A stretch of DNA of 64,000 bases from Oxyruncus cristatus. Taxonomy: Eukaryota; Chordata; Aves; Passeriformes; Cotingidae. A program made the position numbers and the translations under genes. Location of the stretch: NCBI GenBank assembly GCA_013399855.1, contig VXAY01004115.1, positions 541,302 to 605,301 of the forward strand, read 5' to 3'. Positions 55,501 through 63,613 of the stretch are shown piece by piece (position 1 is the stretch's first letter; every line of letters begins with the position of its first letter). The notes below the pieces were generated by a model. That model was not told the origin of the DNA and searched no databases. It saw only the letters and a list, made by a program, of their open reading frames with translations.

Positions 55501-58500
55501 GAGTAATTTCAGGAATCTCATCTGGCCTAATAGAGGGATGTGGATCACTGTCAGCACGACCAACCACAAGGTGCAGATCAGGAGGAGAGCTTTGCAGTAA
55601 AGTCAGGACTTCATTGCATGGTAAAGATGTGACATCAATTCCGTTCACCTAAATGACAAACAAGGAAAATCATGTCAAAGATCTCATTGACCATCATGTA
55701 CTTCCTCCACTCTGAGTTTTGCATATGAACTTAAATTAGTTTTCGCTTTCATGTGACTGCTTTGCTGTGGTATTCATTTCAGTGAATGCAACAGTTTAAA
55801 TTGCAGTAAGATTTCCTTCTTGATATTTTGTTTTTCTGAATGCAGAGCTTTCATAAAAATAGTTGGGGTTTTTTGTTTGTTTTTTTTTCCTTGAAAGTCA
55901 AGGTCTTCTTGCAAAAAACAAGGAAGAGAACCTAATGCAACAAATTGTACATGAACCAGGCCGGAAAAAAGGGTTTATTCATACATTACAAAGGATATAA
56001 CTCCTGCATCCTTTGTATGTCACCTATCTTATTACATTAATTCAGTTTATGTCATTTAATTGGGAAGGCATTTAGTGTCTCAGTTGTCTTGCGCTGATGC
56101 TAGATGATTCATGTAATTCGCCTGGTCATAAAATCTACTCAGTCTGAAATTTATCCAACTGAAGTCAGCAGAATTAGATTTATTATATGATTCATTTGCA
56201 TTTGCGTACCTTAATGTGTAATAAACTGGATGCTACCAAACGAAGAATGCCAAAGCTAAATGAGATTGATCTGCAAATATTTTCTCCTCTGCATAAACTC
56301 CAACAGTTACTGTACCATAATGATTCTGTCTCCTCTTCTCAGTCTTCCATCAGAAAGAGCAGGGTCATTCAAGATTTCGTCAACATACAGGCAGGTGTCC
56401 ACTTTGTTAAGAACTACAGAGAATCCATACCCGCTGTTCTCTGACTTGGTCAAAGTCACAAATATCTCCATTTCCTATTAAAAACATGCACAAGATATGT
56501 TTGATGTGGGTTTTTCTGTTGCTTCATTAACATCTTCCGTTATGTTTTATATGCAGATAGGAATCAGATCCTCAGGTGGTATAAACAAGAGTATAGCTAA
56601 GGGTTTCTCTGGCCATATTTCAGAATTAATTTTCCTTCTTTTTACCTTGTGGAGCTTCATGTTGATTGATTTATAGGGCCTAATAAGGCAGAGAATGCCA
56701 CCTGGGCGTGGAATTGTGGCATTTGAAATATGTAAAGAAAGGCTTGGAGTCCTCTGAGCTGACAAATGTTGCAATAGCAGGGTGAAAAGACTATTGTTGT
56801 TATTGCTATTACTGTCCCACAGAAGGAAATGGCTGGAGCTAAATTTTATCCACAGTGCTCCCAGATTATTAGGAATGCAAAACTCATTAGTGTCAGTAGG
56901 AATGCAAGACATTCCGCATTTGGCAGGAGACTGAGCCTGATATTTTGAATAGTAATTAGCACAAAGATCATACTTGCTTATCAGGACATTACAGTAATAT
57001 CACTGTAACAAAGTGATTTTCCACATGGGCTCTAAAGATGACAGAAAAAACCCAAGTAGCTGACTCCAATTAATTTTAGAGGGCTTTTAAGCCCTTGTAC
57101 ACTGAGAATAATACTGCAGAATGCTGGAAAGTTGGAGAAATAGTAAGATGTCAAGAACAAGGAAATGGCCTTAAGGGAAATGGTTAAGAATTCTGGAGAG
57201 GCAGGCTTAGTGGAAGGTCTGCTTTACTTGAAGATTGTGGATATTCAGGAAAGAAAAAAAAAAAAANNNNNNNNNNNNNNNNNNNNNNNNNNNNNNNNNN
57301 NNAAAAAAAAAAAAAGTCATGTAGAAATAGCATAGAAAATGAGTTAAAATTAATGTTTAAGAATGTAACACCCTTGAAGTTGTTTCTTTTCCCTTGTGTT
57401 CTACCTGTTAATAATTTGGTGCCTATCACAAACCTGAGTGCACTCTTCATTTCCTTCCTTCTCTTCCTCTGGTTCTTCCAAGTCTTCCCATTCATTGTCA
57501 CTGTCATGTGTCTCTCTTGCAGGCGGGGATGATGATAAGGGGCCACAAACACGTGGTTGTGGGGTCGCAGGGGTTGTGGAGAGAGTCTCGGAACTTCCTC
57601 CTCGTGAAAGGGGGGTCACAGGCATTGAGCTGACAGTGAGATACTCTTCATCAATAGGGGTTAGAGAGAGAGTTTCAGGCATACATTTTGTGTTCGATAG
57701 GTCAGCTTGACTCTTATTAAATATGCGGCTGGAAAATAAAAAGATTGCAGTGCTGGGGTTTTCCTCCATATGCTTTATTAATGGCCACTGAAAAGTCTAC
57801 TGCTTATGCATGACCTTATTTTCATTTTTAACTGAAGTACTAGTTATGGTATTGAATTGCTGTCTGAATTCTTCAATGTTAGTATAAAACCAGAAAAAAA
57901 TCAATACTTTGCTAAGCTACTTGAAAGATTAAGAAGCTTTCAAAGTTTGAAAACTGCCTTTGCAAAATCTTCCAACTCTTTTTTTTTTTTTTTTTAAGGC
58001 ATTAGTTAGTACTTTTGTTGCTTCTTGAAAAAAATAATCAGGCAATGCCCAAATCACTAATTATTTCGTCTTCCATAAACAAATTAAGTAACTTTTCTGG
58101 TAAGTGGTATGCATATTACAATATTACTACAATTTTTATATTTGCATTTTTCTTGAAAGAGGAACTATAGCCACATTTCTGGCTTCTACAGGTCTTTGTA
58201 TCTGAGCACAGACTAGAAACATGAAATATGAAATGATTCCTGTCTCTCAATGAAAAATGTAAGTCCTGACTTCTTTCTGTAAGCCTTGAAGCATACAAGT
58301 TGTCCTACAGAAATCAATGGATCTATTCAATTACTAGAAATAAAATTATTATTGATTTAATTTCACTATATTGCAGACAAAGTATTCAGCACTTTTGATG
58401 TTCCAGCCCAGACTGTAATCATATATGTTGTGTTTAATATTGTTTTGGCTGTTGTCATTAATGAATCCTAATAAACTACAATGACATTGTCTCCCATTAA

Positions 58501-61500
58501 ATTTACAATTAAAGCTCAAAAAAATGCTTGAAACACAACTTTTTTTAAAAGTATGTTTTCTTAATATCTATCCTCATTGAAATATTGCTCATTCATCTTA
58601 AAAACACTTAAAATGCCATAGCTTTTATTAATGCTTCACATGGCAAAGATGACATCTTTTCATATCTAAGTTACCCAGGATCTTTTGCTCTTTCATAAAA
58701 ATGAGCTGTCTACCATCTCCCAAGCAAACAAGACAACTAAAAGGAAAACAAAATGCGTTTCTTGTATGAAATCACAGAAGATCCGTTAAGCTCTTGTTTC
58801 AACAGTTGTCTATAGTAAGAAGGAAACTATAAAGCAGAGTAGCAAAACACTAACTTTGGTTATATATAGTTAGTAGCCTCCCATGGTATTTTTTAAATAC
58901 TGGTGGAAGTAAGGAAAACGAATAGGCTGGTGCTGTATGCTCTCAGTGAGAGAAGCGATCTGGGCTGGTAGCATGTGTCTGTGCAGGGAGGAAATGAGAA
59001 GCTGGACGTCTCCCCTAGCACAGCGAAGATGAGAATGAGGTTGACAGTTTCTACTTTTAGTAGCTGGACAAGATACTTAAAATAGTGTGGAAGAAAAGTG
59101 GGATAATGTTTAAGGATAGCAGCAAATACAGTCTGCTGCTTTCTTTTGGAGAGAGGAAAGAAAAGAGTATGTTCAATGGACGTTGGTCCACGTGGATGTC
59201 ATAGAAGCTGTCACATGCTAGTGGAGCGCTGACTGACCTTCAGAGGGAATGAAAGGTGTTTGGCATAGCTAAACAAGCTCAAGGCAACGAGCCAGCAGTG
59301 AGTGGCATAATCATAGCACAGCTTCTACCACAGTTCTACATCACCACAGTAAATAACACGAGTCTTGGTTCTGCAGGCCCACACATGGCCTCTGCTGACA
59401 TGCTTGAATTTCTTTCGGAGTCCCATGACCCTTACACAGGACTTCACAGGGGAAGCTATGGGCTGAAGTTTTTCAAAGCAGCTTTTTCTTATTGATGGTG
59501 ACAAAGAGTGAAAGGAATTTTCCATGTGAAACTCCGAGTGGGGAACTTCTAAAAAACTTATCAGAAGGTTTATGCACTTGCATGAAATGTTTTGAGCAAT
59601 CTGAAGAAATTTCTTCATTAATCAAAAGGAATTCCTTTATTAAAGCCTATTTCCTTCTGGGGGTTTTGTGTGTTTTTAGCTGGAAGGATCATTTAGACTG
59701 AGATTATGTTTAAAATATCATTTAAAATATATACCATCATAAAGTGCTCTGGCTGCCTTTTGAAAATGCAGAAGCTGAAACTAAATAATAATGAAAATGT
59801 ACAAAACAAAAACATTTACTTCAGAACTTCCTTCTTGGAAATAATCCAAAACTTTTCTTGGAATTTATATATACACAATAAATGTAGTTTTGATGAATCT
59901 GTATCTCCTGGCAACTATGTTTGCTACAGACATATTTCTGCTGGTTTTGTTCTCAGCAGTAGAGAAGCAGATATGTAAGCAGGAGCTTCATTCATTAATC
60001 AAGTGAAGCTCGTCCTCTCAACAAAGAGAAGCTAAAATTATGAAGTGCCATTATGGCCCCACCTGACTTGCAGTCACCTAAGTGCTATAACTTCCTAGAT
60101 ACTGGAATATCTGTCTGGATCTGTGCTTGATGAGTGTCAAAAGAAACAAAAAAATTTAAAGAGTCTGTGTGGAAAAATAGAAATTATTTTTCAATAAAAT
60201 TATTAAGCTGTAAGTTAAAGGCCAGTAGAAGATCTTTAATTTGTCTTTGCACCAATCCTTTCTGTTCTGATAATTTATATTCTTGTGCAGTGGGAAGGAT
60301 GATGAAAATAAAATGGGTTTTCTTCTGTTTGCTAGTGTCTGATAGATCCAAAAGGGTGTAAAAGGAGATTGAATCAATTTGCGCTGTATTTTATTGTATA
60401 ATTCCTCTGTCTCAGGGCTGCTATTGGCTTCTGAAGATCAGAAAACAGAAAATAACCTTTTTTTTCCTCCTTGCTCACAGTTTGTCTTCTGAATTTTTTT
60501 TTAATTCCTATGAAAAAAATTTGAAATTAAAAGATCACACAATAAGAAAAAAATTTGGTGCTCAAGTCAGTTCTGAAAAAGGTTGAAATAAAAAGATGAT
60601 ATAATAAATAAGAAAGTATTTGCTTCCCATTTAAGTCAACAAGAGTCTTTCCACTGATTTCAAATGGCAACTGGATTCAGCTGAACAACATAAATGATTA
60701 CAGTAGTGCAGCACTCGTAACAACTGTCTCGCAATATACTTATGCAAAATTCTAATAAAATGACAGCAAACAGGGAAAACAGATTAGGAGAGTCAGAATA
60801 AGATGGTAAAACAAAGTAATCAGTAGTGATTAGAAGCAGAGACCCCCGTATTTAAACCTAAGCAATTCACTTTCAAAATTCTAAGAGTCAAAGAAAAGAC
60901 TGCAGAGCAGATTTTGGTATTTCCTACCTTTTGACTTGTCCAAATTCACATGGTGAGTAGCAGTTCTGCTTCATTTCTTCCTCTAGGGAGTGTAATACTT
61001 CAGAACTGGAAGCTTCTTGATGAAACTTCCAAAGATACTTATAGAAACTCTCCCTGGAAGTTGTGAGCTTCTCCATGGTCTTCCCTTGAAACTCAGCTGC
61101 CTGCTCTTCATAAGCTGAGCTGTCATCTTCAGGAGGCTCACTGAAATCTTCTGCCACTGGAGAATCCAGGCAGTCTTCCAGGTCTGGAGAGGTGCTATCT
61201 CCATCACTGGTAGATTGATCCATACTGTTTCCTCCTGGCATTTCTGCCACAAACTCCTTGACTGGAGATGGTGCTGGAGTCTATCAAAGTAAGAGAAAGG
61301 TTAGTGTAACTCCTTTTTAATCTCCTATCATTTTTCCTTTAAGAGCAAAATATTTTGAAAAGGCAATATAAATAAGCTTCTGAATCAGAAAATATCAAAT
61401 GGCAGCTTGAAGGGAGGGAAAAGCATAGAGGGAGGCACTCTTTCACCAAATAACTCTTTTGTCTTTATGCTTATCTTTCACATTCTTCACAAGTTCCAGT

Positions 61501-63613
61501 TGGAACTATTACACAAATTCACAATGAAATATTTTCTAGAGGTTCCTTCTTTTTTGTTGTTTATTTATTTCTGTTCATCTCATGCCTCAATGTTGCGTCT
61601 ATATGCTGTTCATTTTGTAGAAGTAGCTTCCAGACTTGACCCCTCTGCCACGGACCATAGAAATTAGCCAAGAGCACATTGCAGGGGAGCAACAGCAGAC
61701 AGTTTGTTATCTGGAGATCATTCTGACAGTCATTTCTGTCTGCCTATGGATTGCTATAAATCCTAGTGGGACAGGAGCCATGAGCAGGCCATTCTGCATG
61801 CAGCATGGGTAATACAAATGCATCTTCATTTTAACAGTACCTGTGTATGTGTCTATGAGTTGTGTTCAAGAAGCAGGATAATAATGCTAGCACATCTAAT
61901 GGCACTGGTTTAGCTCTGCAGTCTCTACTGTTTGGGGGGTTTTTTGTTTGTGTTTTGTTCTTCCCCCTGCAGACTCTGCTAACTCTCAGTAGGAAGCTGG
62001 GTAACATGTTGAAACCATTATTTCATTTATTTAACTTCGTTAAGAAATAGTCTGGATAGGGAAAGCTCTTTAGTTTCCTCTCACTTTAGGGAGTAATATA
62101 GCTACTCCAAGCCCACAAGTTACAATGGCTTCTGACTGAGGATCTAGTAGAGCATTTTTAGAACCACCACTAGAAGACCGACTTGGGTATGTGCTGTTTC
62201 ACTCTAATGACAGAACTGCAACTCAAAAGTTGTTGGACTGGGATAAATATGTTTCATATCTGCCACAGTTGTATTATTTTGTTTGCTAAGGAAATATCTG
62301 TTGAACTCTAGAGGTTGAGTTGAAGCCAGGGAGGGAAAGAAATGGAATAGAGGGCCTTGGAGAAAAGGGAAGGTTGCCTTATTCAAGACTGGATAGTAGT
62401 GTCTTTCCAGAAGTAAACTTCTGTCAGAAGCTTTGCCTTACCAGGGCAAACTGCTCTATTTCTGGAAGAACACCTTTTGGTGGTCTGCAAAGTAGCAGTG
62501 TAACTTCTCGAGGAGCTCCTCTCAACAAGTGCAGGACATCCTAAGCAGAAAGAAGAAATATTTCTGATGGAACACATCATTTTACCAACTAAGACTGAGA
62601 CAATTTTTATTGTGAATGCTATATTCCTGGTATTTGTGTGTTTCAGCAGTTTCTGAGAGCGAAAATTTGCTACTGAAGGATTGTCATATATTGTCATAGT
62701 TTATATGTGAATGTGTATCTAGTTAGTTAGTTATCAAGTAAAGTTAGTTTTGTTTACAAACATCTGTTCCACCATTAGACACATAGGTTTAAATCAATTC
62801 ATTTTCTTTTCCTGAGGAAAACAGAATTTTTGGACAAATTCATTCAAACCATACCTGGCAGTGACACATCTTCGGTCAATTACATCAGCACAGCTCCCCA
62901 AACTGCCATATGATGATGAAAAAAATAAATCCACGTGTAGCCTACTTTTACCATTTAATTTCTTCATGTAAGTGTGGAATTTTTCATTCCAGGTAAAAAA
63001 GTTACACTGGATTTGCCTCACCTGGTGGAAATTTGAATCTGGAGCATTTGAATCTGCATGACATTACGAAGCACAAATGATCCACAGGGGGGAAATGCTC
63101 TAATCATGCATAACAACAACAAAGATTCCAACTAATTAACAACTGCTGTGCATCTAACAATAGAATTCATGCATTAGTGGTAGAATGTTATAAATTAAAT
63201 AGCAGAAGAAATTCTCTCTAAGAATTTTTTAGAAGGAAATTCTCCGTAAGAGTTCTAGAGAAGAATCCTACATGGAAATCAGATTATATGTAAATTCTGC
63301 CTCCTTCCTGTGATAATTAAGTTTAAATGTAGTTTCATCCTATTGTCTTTATTAACCTGTTATCCATCCAGAGCCCCAGTAATAGTACTGCCTGGTACCT
63401 GATACAAAAGTCCTCGAAGAGGTTTCCCATTCACAGCTAAAATGATGTCTCCAACTTCAATTTCTCCATTCTCTTCAGCTGGCTGCCCTGGAAACAGTCT
63501 TTTGATCCTGACAATAGCTCCTCCAAGGTGTTCACAAGAATCTGCTTCTGTTTGCAGAACACTAAATCCAAGGCCTCCAGAATTCTTTGTTAATTTCACT
63601 TCAAATGTATTAT
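34460..63613 (-). CDS. PTPN20: FRMPD2/PTPN20-type scaffold tyrosine phosphatase (3' part, 21 exons, 5' end outside window)
   Basis: Joining 63613-63399, 62540-62442, 61280-60928, 57728-57434, 56474-56316, 55648-55474, 54393-54183, 53012-52975, 50495-50409, 49991-49927, 48326-48165, 47308-47140, 46770-46694, 44613-44528, 42775-42660, 40781-40633, 38892-38802, 37701-37367, 35872-35657, 35390-35328 and 34531-34460 gives one open frame of 1076 residues plus stop, and every intron is GT-AG. Visible domains: PDZ (residues 2-98), acidic linker (105-320), PDZ (322-404), PDZ (419-502), PDZ (567-651), linker, PTP (about 835-1072). The phosphatase keeps the KNRY, WPD and HCxxGxxRS motifs, so it should dephosphorylate phosphotyrosine. 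By family knowledge, PTPN13-like proteins work as submembrane scaffolds. The first three PDZs and their spacing match PTPN13 PDZ3-5 and FRMPD2, and the PTP domain and the linker before it match PTPN20. Single-gene status is inferred from phase continuity and has not been tested with transcripts. Confidence 0.9.
35328..35390 (-). CDS. PTPN20: Exon 20: PTP domain Q-loop exon
   Basis: 21 codons between ttcttatag and AAG|gtaagt. It reads [19 protein letters not shown] then TK. The Gln of IIQT is the conserved Q-loop residue that positions water in the second catalytic step. PTPN20 has SFNIMDIV and MVQTK at the same places. The exon is too short to stand out as an ORF; I found it through its splice sites and motif. 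Confidence 0.95.
35657..35872 (-). CDS. PTPN20: Exon 19: catalytic exon of PTP domain (WPD loop and P-loop)
   Basis: 72 codons between ctcttccag and TGT|gtaagt. [13 protein letters not shown] carries the general-acid Asp (WPD at 35830-35822). [13 protein letters not shown] carries the nucleophilic Cys (codon 35734-35732) and the phosphate-binding Arg. Catalytic competence is therefore expected. The usual Ala after CS is Thr here (CSTG instead of CSAG), a substitution inside the P-loop. The exon ends IEKDLC, parallel to the end of the matching PTPN20 exon. Confidence 0.97.
35873..37366 (-). other. Intron 18, nothing further recognised
   Basis: About 1.5 kb between the two large PTP exons. I see only AT-rich unique sequence; the 80-codon minus ORF at 36953-37195 has no splice or family support. 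Confidence 0.7.
37367..37701 (-). CDS. PTPN20: Exon 18: PTP domain core (conserved motifs before the WPD loop)
   Basis: 335 bases between ttctgtacag and CAG|gtaagt: a split Tyr codon plus 111 codons. It shows the PTP core motifs [38 protein letters not shown] and [10 protein letters not shown] followed by [10 protein letters not shown]. It ends with [10 protein letters not shown]. All these align with PTPN13 and PTPN20 without gaps of note. Confidence 0.97.
38802..38892 (-). CDS. PTPN20: Exon 17: start of PTP domain with phosphotyrosine-recognition loop
   Basis: 91 bases between gatctag and CCAT|gtaagt. It reads [20 protein letters not shown] then [10 protein letters not shown], and the final T joins AT of the next exon to give Tyr (ILPYD). 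KNRY is the conserved phosphotyrosine-recognition loop; its Tyr stacks on the substrate ring in PTPs. PTPN13 has ENREKNRYKDILPYD here. Confidence 0.95.
38893..40632 (-). other. Intron 16, contains a triple tandem repeat
   Basis: About 1.7 kb, unique AT-rich sequence apart from the tandem repeat at 39221-39297 and a GGAAT-rich patch at about 39736-39762. Confidence 0.7.
39221..39297. repeat. Triple imperfect tandem repeat
   Basis: The 18-base core TTGATAGCCTACTGACTA occurs at 39222, 39252 and 39273. Spacing is 30 and then 21 bases, so the first interval carries an extra AAGCACTAA-type segment, part of which recurs after copy 3. Confidence 0.9.
40633..40781 (-). CDS. PTPN20: Exon 16: PTPN20-type helical linker before the PTP domain
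   Basis: 149 bases between gatatatag and ATG|gtaaag. The peptide has [18 protein letters not shown], parallel to the SEGELDQLAQIRP stretch of mammalian PTPN20, and ends NQEVLKEFM, parallel to MQEFM directly before ALE in PTPN20. This exon gives the strongest evidence that the phosphatase is PTPN20 and not PTPN13. Confidence 0.9.
40782..42659 (-). other. Intron 15, nothing further recognised
   Basis: About 1.9 kb. It begins (on the plus strand, 40788-40850) with a CAA/CAAAA-rich simple repeat next to the exon 16 acceptor. On the gene strand this is a T/G-rich tract that may serve as an unusual polypyrimidine region. Confidence 0.6.
42660..42775 (-). CDS. PTPN20: Exon 15: PTPN20-type linker
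   Basis: 116 bases between gttttacag and AGAA|gtaacc. It reads [20 protein letters not shown] then [18 protein letters not shown]. The Trp followed by an acidic run, then a Pro-Leu stretch, resembles the WSSEDEE...SPLL part of mammalian PTPN20. The donor (gtaacc) is weaker than the others, but the resulting split AAC codon keeps the frame. Confidence 0.82.
42776..44527 (-). other. Intron 14, nothing further recognised
   Basis: About 1.75 kb. A 123-codon plus-strand ORF at 44053-44424 has no family resemblance and is taken as chance. Confidence 0.6.
44528..44613 (-). CDS. Exon 14: linker exon
   Basis: 86 bases between acctgcag and ACAG|gtactt. It reads [17 protein letters not shown] then [11 protein letters not shown]. 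The DYKDI segment may correspond to the DYEDV stretch in the mammalian PTPN20 N-terminal region; that comparison is from memory and weak. Phase 2 out fits exon 15. Confidence 0.8.
44614..46693 (-). other. Intron 13, with a long T run
   Basis: About 2.1 kb. It holds a T homopolymer at 45594-45612 (an A run on the gene strand). No exon or transposon body is recognised. Confidence 0.6.
45594..45612. repeat. Poly(T) run
   Basis: Uninterrupted run of about 19 T on the plus strand within intron 13. Confidence 0.9.
46694..46770 (-). CDS. Exon 13: linker exon
   Basis: 77 bases between gtatttag and AAG|gtaaaa. The first two bases complete an Ala codon with exon 12. The peptide [20 protein letters not shown] then QMCSK is polar and probably disordered. 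Phase 0 out fits exon 14. No domain seen. Confidence 0.8.
47140..47308 (-). CDS. Exon 12: second half of PDZ domain D plus linker
   Basis: 169 bases from acceptor ttcag to donor CCTG|gtaagc. It starts [20 protein letters not shown] and reaches TIQLTVCRS, the end of the PDZ fold. A Ser/Thr/Asn-rich linker follows ([17 protein letters not shown]). The aB1 residue is Arg, which is not typical of class I or class II PDZs. The open frame continues past the donor to a stop shortly after, so the splice is needed to reach the phosphatase. Confidence 0.92.
48165..48326 (-). CDS. Exon 11: first half of PDZ domain D
   Basis: Fifty-four codons, phase 0 to phase 0, acceptor ctgttgtag and donor AAG|gtaatg. 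It begins [20 protein letters not shown], with an SLGF binding loop, and ends [12 protein letters not shown]. The exon is split at the same place (just before VN) as PDZ B. This is an additional PDZ between the FRMPD2-type set and the phosphatase. I do not recognise a counterpart in human FRMPD2 (three PDZs), PTPN20 (none) or the PTPN13 five-PDZ set, so its origin is open. Confidence 0.93.
49361..49576 (-). mobile_element. CR1 LINE fragment, 3' end, in intron 10
   Basis: The reverse complement of a CR1 3' end starts at tacagaatcacataatcaca on the plus strand and continues with ccgagttggaag, catggagtccaactcctggc and catccccaagagtcacacc. The element is in the same orientation as the host gene. 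It is truncated at its 5' side near 49576. Confidence 0.92.
49927..49991 (-). CDS. Exon 10: short linker exon before PDZ D
   Basis: 65 bases between tttttcacag and AAA|gtaagt. It reads [22 protein letters not shown], acidic and without a known domain. It leaves phase 0, as needed by the next PDZ exon. Its small size and lack of known similarity lower the certainty slightly. Confidence 0.8.
50409..50495 (-). CDS. Exon 9: short linker exon
   Basis: 87 bases between gttttcag and CATG|gtaagt, phase 1 in and phase 1 out. The peptide is polar and probably disordered ([20 protein letters not shown], then EQHLLHQH). No domain is recognised. It is supported by strong splice sites and by phases that fit exons 8 and 10. 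Confidence 0.8.
51102..51842 (-). mobile_element. CR1 LINE fragment (about 740 bases) in intron 8
   Basis: The largest CR1 here, oriented with the host gene. The plus strand opens aagaatcatagagtggtttgg and ggaagggaccttaaagacca, the 3' end of the element. The minus frame at 51386-51186 translates to a typical CR1 tail with [21 protein letters not shown]. Further blocks (ctccaggctgaacaacccca, aggtgcaggaccttacac) complete it. 5'-truncated and not intact. Confidence 0.95.
52975..53012 (-). CDS. Exon 8: 38-base micro-exon after PDZ C
   Basis: Acceptor ctgcccccag and donor AATA|gtaagt enclose only 38 bases. With the AG carried over from exon 7 it reads [13 protein letters not shown], which parallels KATRNDLPVVP of PTPN13 right after its last PDZ. 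The fit of both phases and the match to the family sequence support it, despite its size. Confidence 0.82.
53013..54182 (-). other. Intron 7, nothing further recognised
   Basis: About 1.2 kb of AT-rich unique sequence. Plus-strand ORFs (53116-53382, 53605-53847) have no family support. Confidence 0.6.
54183..54393 (-). CDS. FRMPD2: Exon 7: body of PDZ domain C (PTPN13 PDZ5-like)
   Basis: 211 bases from ttctag to ACAAG|gtaaat. After the split Gly codon it reads [20 protein letters not shown], then [15 protein letters not shown] and ends [12 protein letters not shown]13 PDZ5 has IEGNLQLLDVI and LVLKATRND at the same places. The usual Val-Asn-Gly turn is replaced by Ile-Cys-Gly ([10 protein letters not shown]), and aB1 is Leu. 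Both changes suggest altered peptide selection. Confidence 0.93.
55474..55648 (-). CDS. FRMPD2: Exon 6: second half of PDZ B and start of PDZ C
   Basis: 175 bases from acceptor catttag to donor TAG|gtgtgt: 58 codons plus one base. It starts [20 protein letters not shown] and runs through LHLVVGRA, the last strand of PDZ B. A linker of about 15 residues leads to [13 protein letters not shown], the first strand of PDZ C. This back-to-back arrangement is the hallmark of PTPN13 PDZ4-PDZ5 (LLPDITLTCNKEELG). The aB1 position is Cys. Confidence 0.93.
56316..56474 (-). CDS. FRMPD2: Exon 5: first half of PDZ domain B (PTPN13 PDZ4-like)
   Basis: Fifty-three codons, phase 0 to phase 0, acceptor tttaatag and donor ATG|gtacag. 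The peptide begins [20 protein letters not shown] and ends [12 protein letters not shown]. The loop is GYGF instead of GLGF. PTPN13 has the parallel MELFPVELEK start and SDGRLKPGDRLIK end. The frame has internal ATG codons but is read across the whole exon; no start is needed here. Confidence 0.9.
56475..57433 (-). other. Intron 4, contains the assembly gap
   Basis: About 960 bases including 36 N. The minus ORF at 56547-56912 lies directly upstream of exon 5 but has no splice-consistent coding signal or family match. Confidence 0.65.
57267..57302. other. Assembly gap (36 N) inside an A run
   Basis: 36 unknown bases flanked by A runs on both sides. This is probably an unresolved homopolymer. 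The 122-codon minus ORF that spans the gap (57184-57552) is an artefact of reading through N. Confidence 0.97.
57434..57728 (-). CDS. FRMPD2: Exon 4: acidic linker, second part
   Basis: 295 bases between ttttccag and CAG|gtttgt. The first base completes a Ser codon with exon 3. The peptide contains [39 protein letters not shown] and a strongly acidic end ([18 protein letters not shown]). It is disordered-looking, with TP and SSP motifs and one Tyr in an acidic context (DEEYLTV) that could be a phosphotyrosine site. The exon ends in phase 0 and joins PDZ domain B. The N gap at 57267-57302 lies just downstream inside the intron. Confidence 0.9.
57729..60927 (-). other. Intron 3, nothing further recognised
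   Basis: The largest intron (3.2 kb). T run at about 57978-57995 and otherwise AT-rich unique sequence. I found no further exon; the phases of exons 3 and 4 fit without one. Confidence 0.6.
60928..61280 (-). CDS. FRMPD2: Exon 3: acidic Ser/Thr-Pro-rich linker
   Basis: 353 bases, 117 codons plus two bases, phase 0 in and phase 2 out (AAAAG|gtagga). It starts [17 protein letters not shown], then runs through an acidic disordered stretch (for example [17 protein letters not shown] and [15 protein letters not shown]) to a more ordered, charged tail ([29 protein letters not shown]). No catalytic or binding domain is recognised. Position and character match the long linker between the third and fourth PDZ domains of PTPN13-like proteins. 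The TSP and DSP sites suggest proline-directed phosphorylation, which is an inference. Confidence 0.9.
61281..62441 (-). other. Intron 2, nothing further recognised
   Basis: About 1.2 kb, unique sequence with a short T/G-rich stretch at about 61932-61960. No exon needed by phase. Confidence 0.6.
62442..62540 (-). CDS. FRMPD2: Exon 2: second half of PDZ domain A
   Basis: Thirty-three codons in phase 0, bounded by tgcttag and CTG|gtaagg. It starts [20 protein letters not shown] and ends with [12 protein letters not shown]. This is the aB helix and last strand of the PDZ, and the GVLPEI tail matches PTPN13 directly after its PDZ3. The residue at the start of helix aB is Tyr (end of exon 1) instead of the His of class I PDZ domains. 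Confidence 0.93.
63399..63613 (-). CDS. FRMPD2: Exon 1 of visible part: first half of PDZ domain A (PTPN13 PDZ3-like)
   Basis: Acceptor ...gaacag and donor CAG|gtacca frame 215 bases: two bases finishing a split codon, then 71 codons. The peptide begins [18 protein letters not shown], with the canonical GLGF carboxylate-binding loop, and continues through [19 protein letters not shown] to [15 protein letters not shown]. It closely parallels PDZ3 of PTPN13 (RVKKLFPGQPAAESGKI). An upstream exon ending in phase 1 must exist but is not recognisable between 63614 and 64000, so the gene continues beyond the window. Confidence 0.93.

Noticed and set aside
56547..56912. 121-codon minus ORF just upstream of exon 5 as an extra exon
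   Set aside because: No family similarity; exons 4 and 5 already join in phase 0, as PTPN13 homology predicts.
57184..57552. 122-codon minus ORF spanning the N gap
   Set aside because: It only exists by reading through unknown bases and poly(T), and is in another frame from exon 4.
34460..63613. Gene as the bird ortholog of PTPN13 itself
   Set aside because: PDZ order is similar, but the PTP domain ends ([23 protein letters not shown]) and the linker before it ([19 protein letters not shown]) match PTPN20, not the strongly conserved PTPN13 sequence (DFDISDLVRCM, FCYQVILYVL). There is also an extra PDZ.
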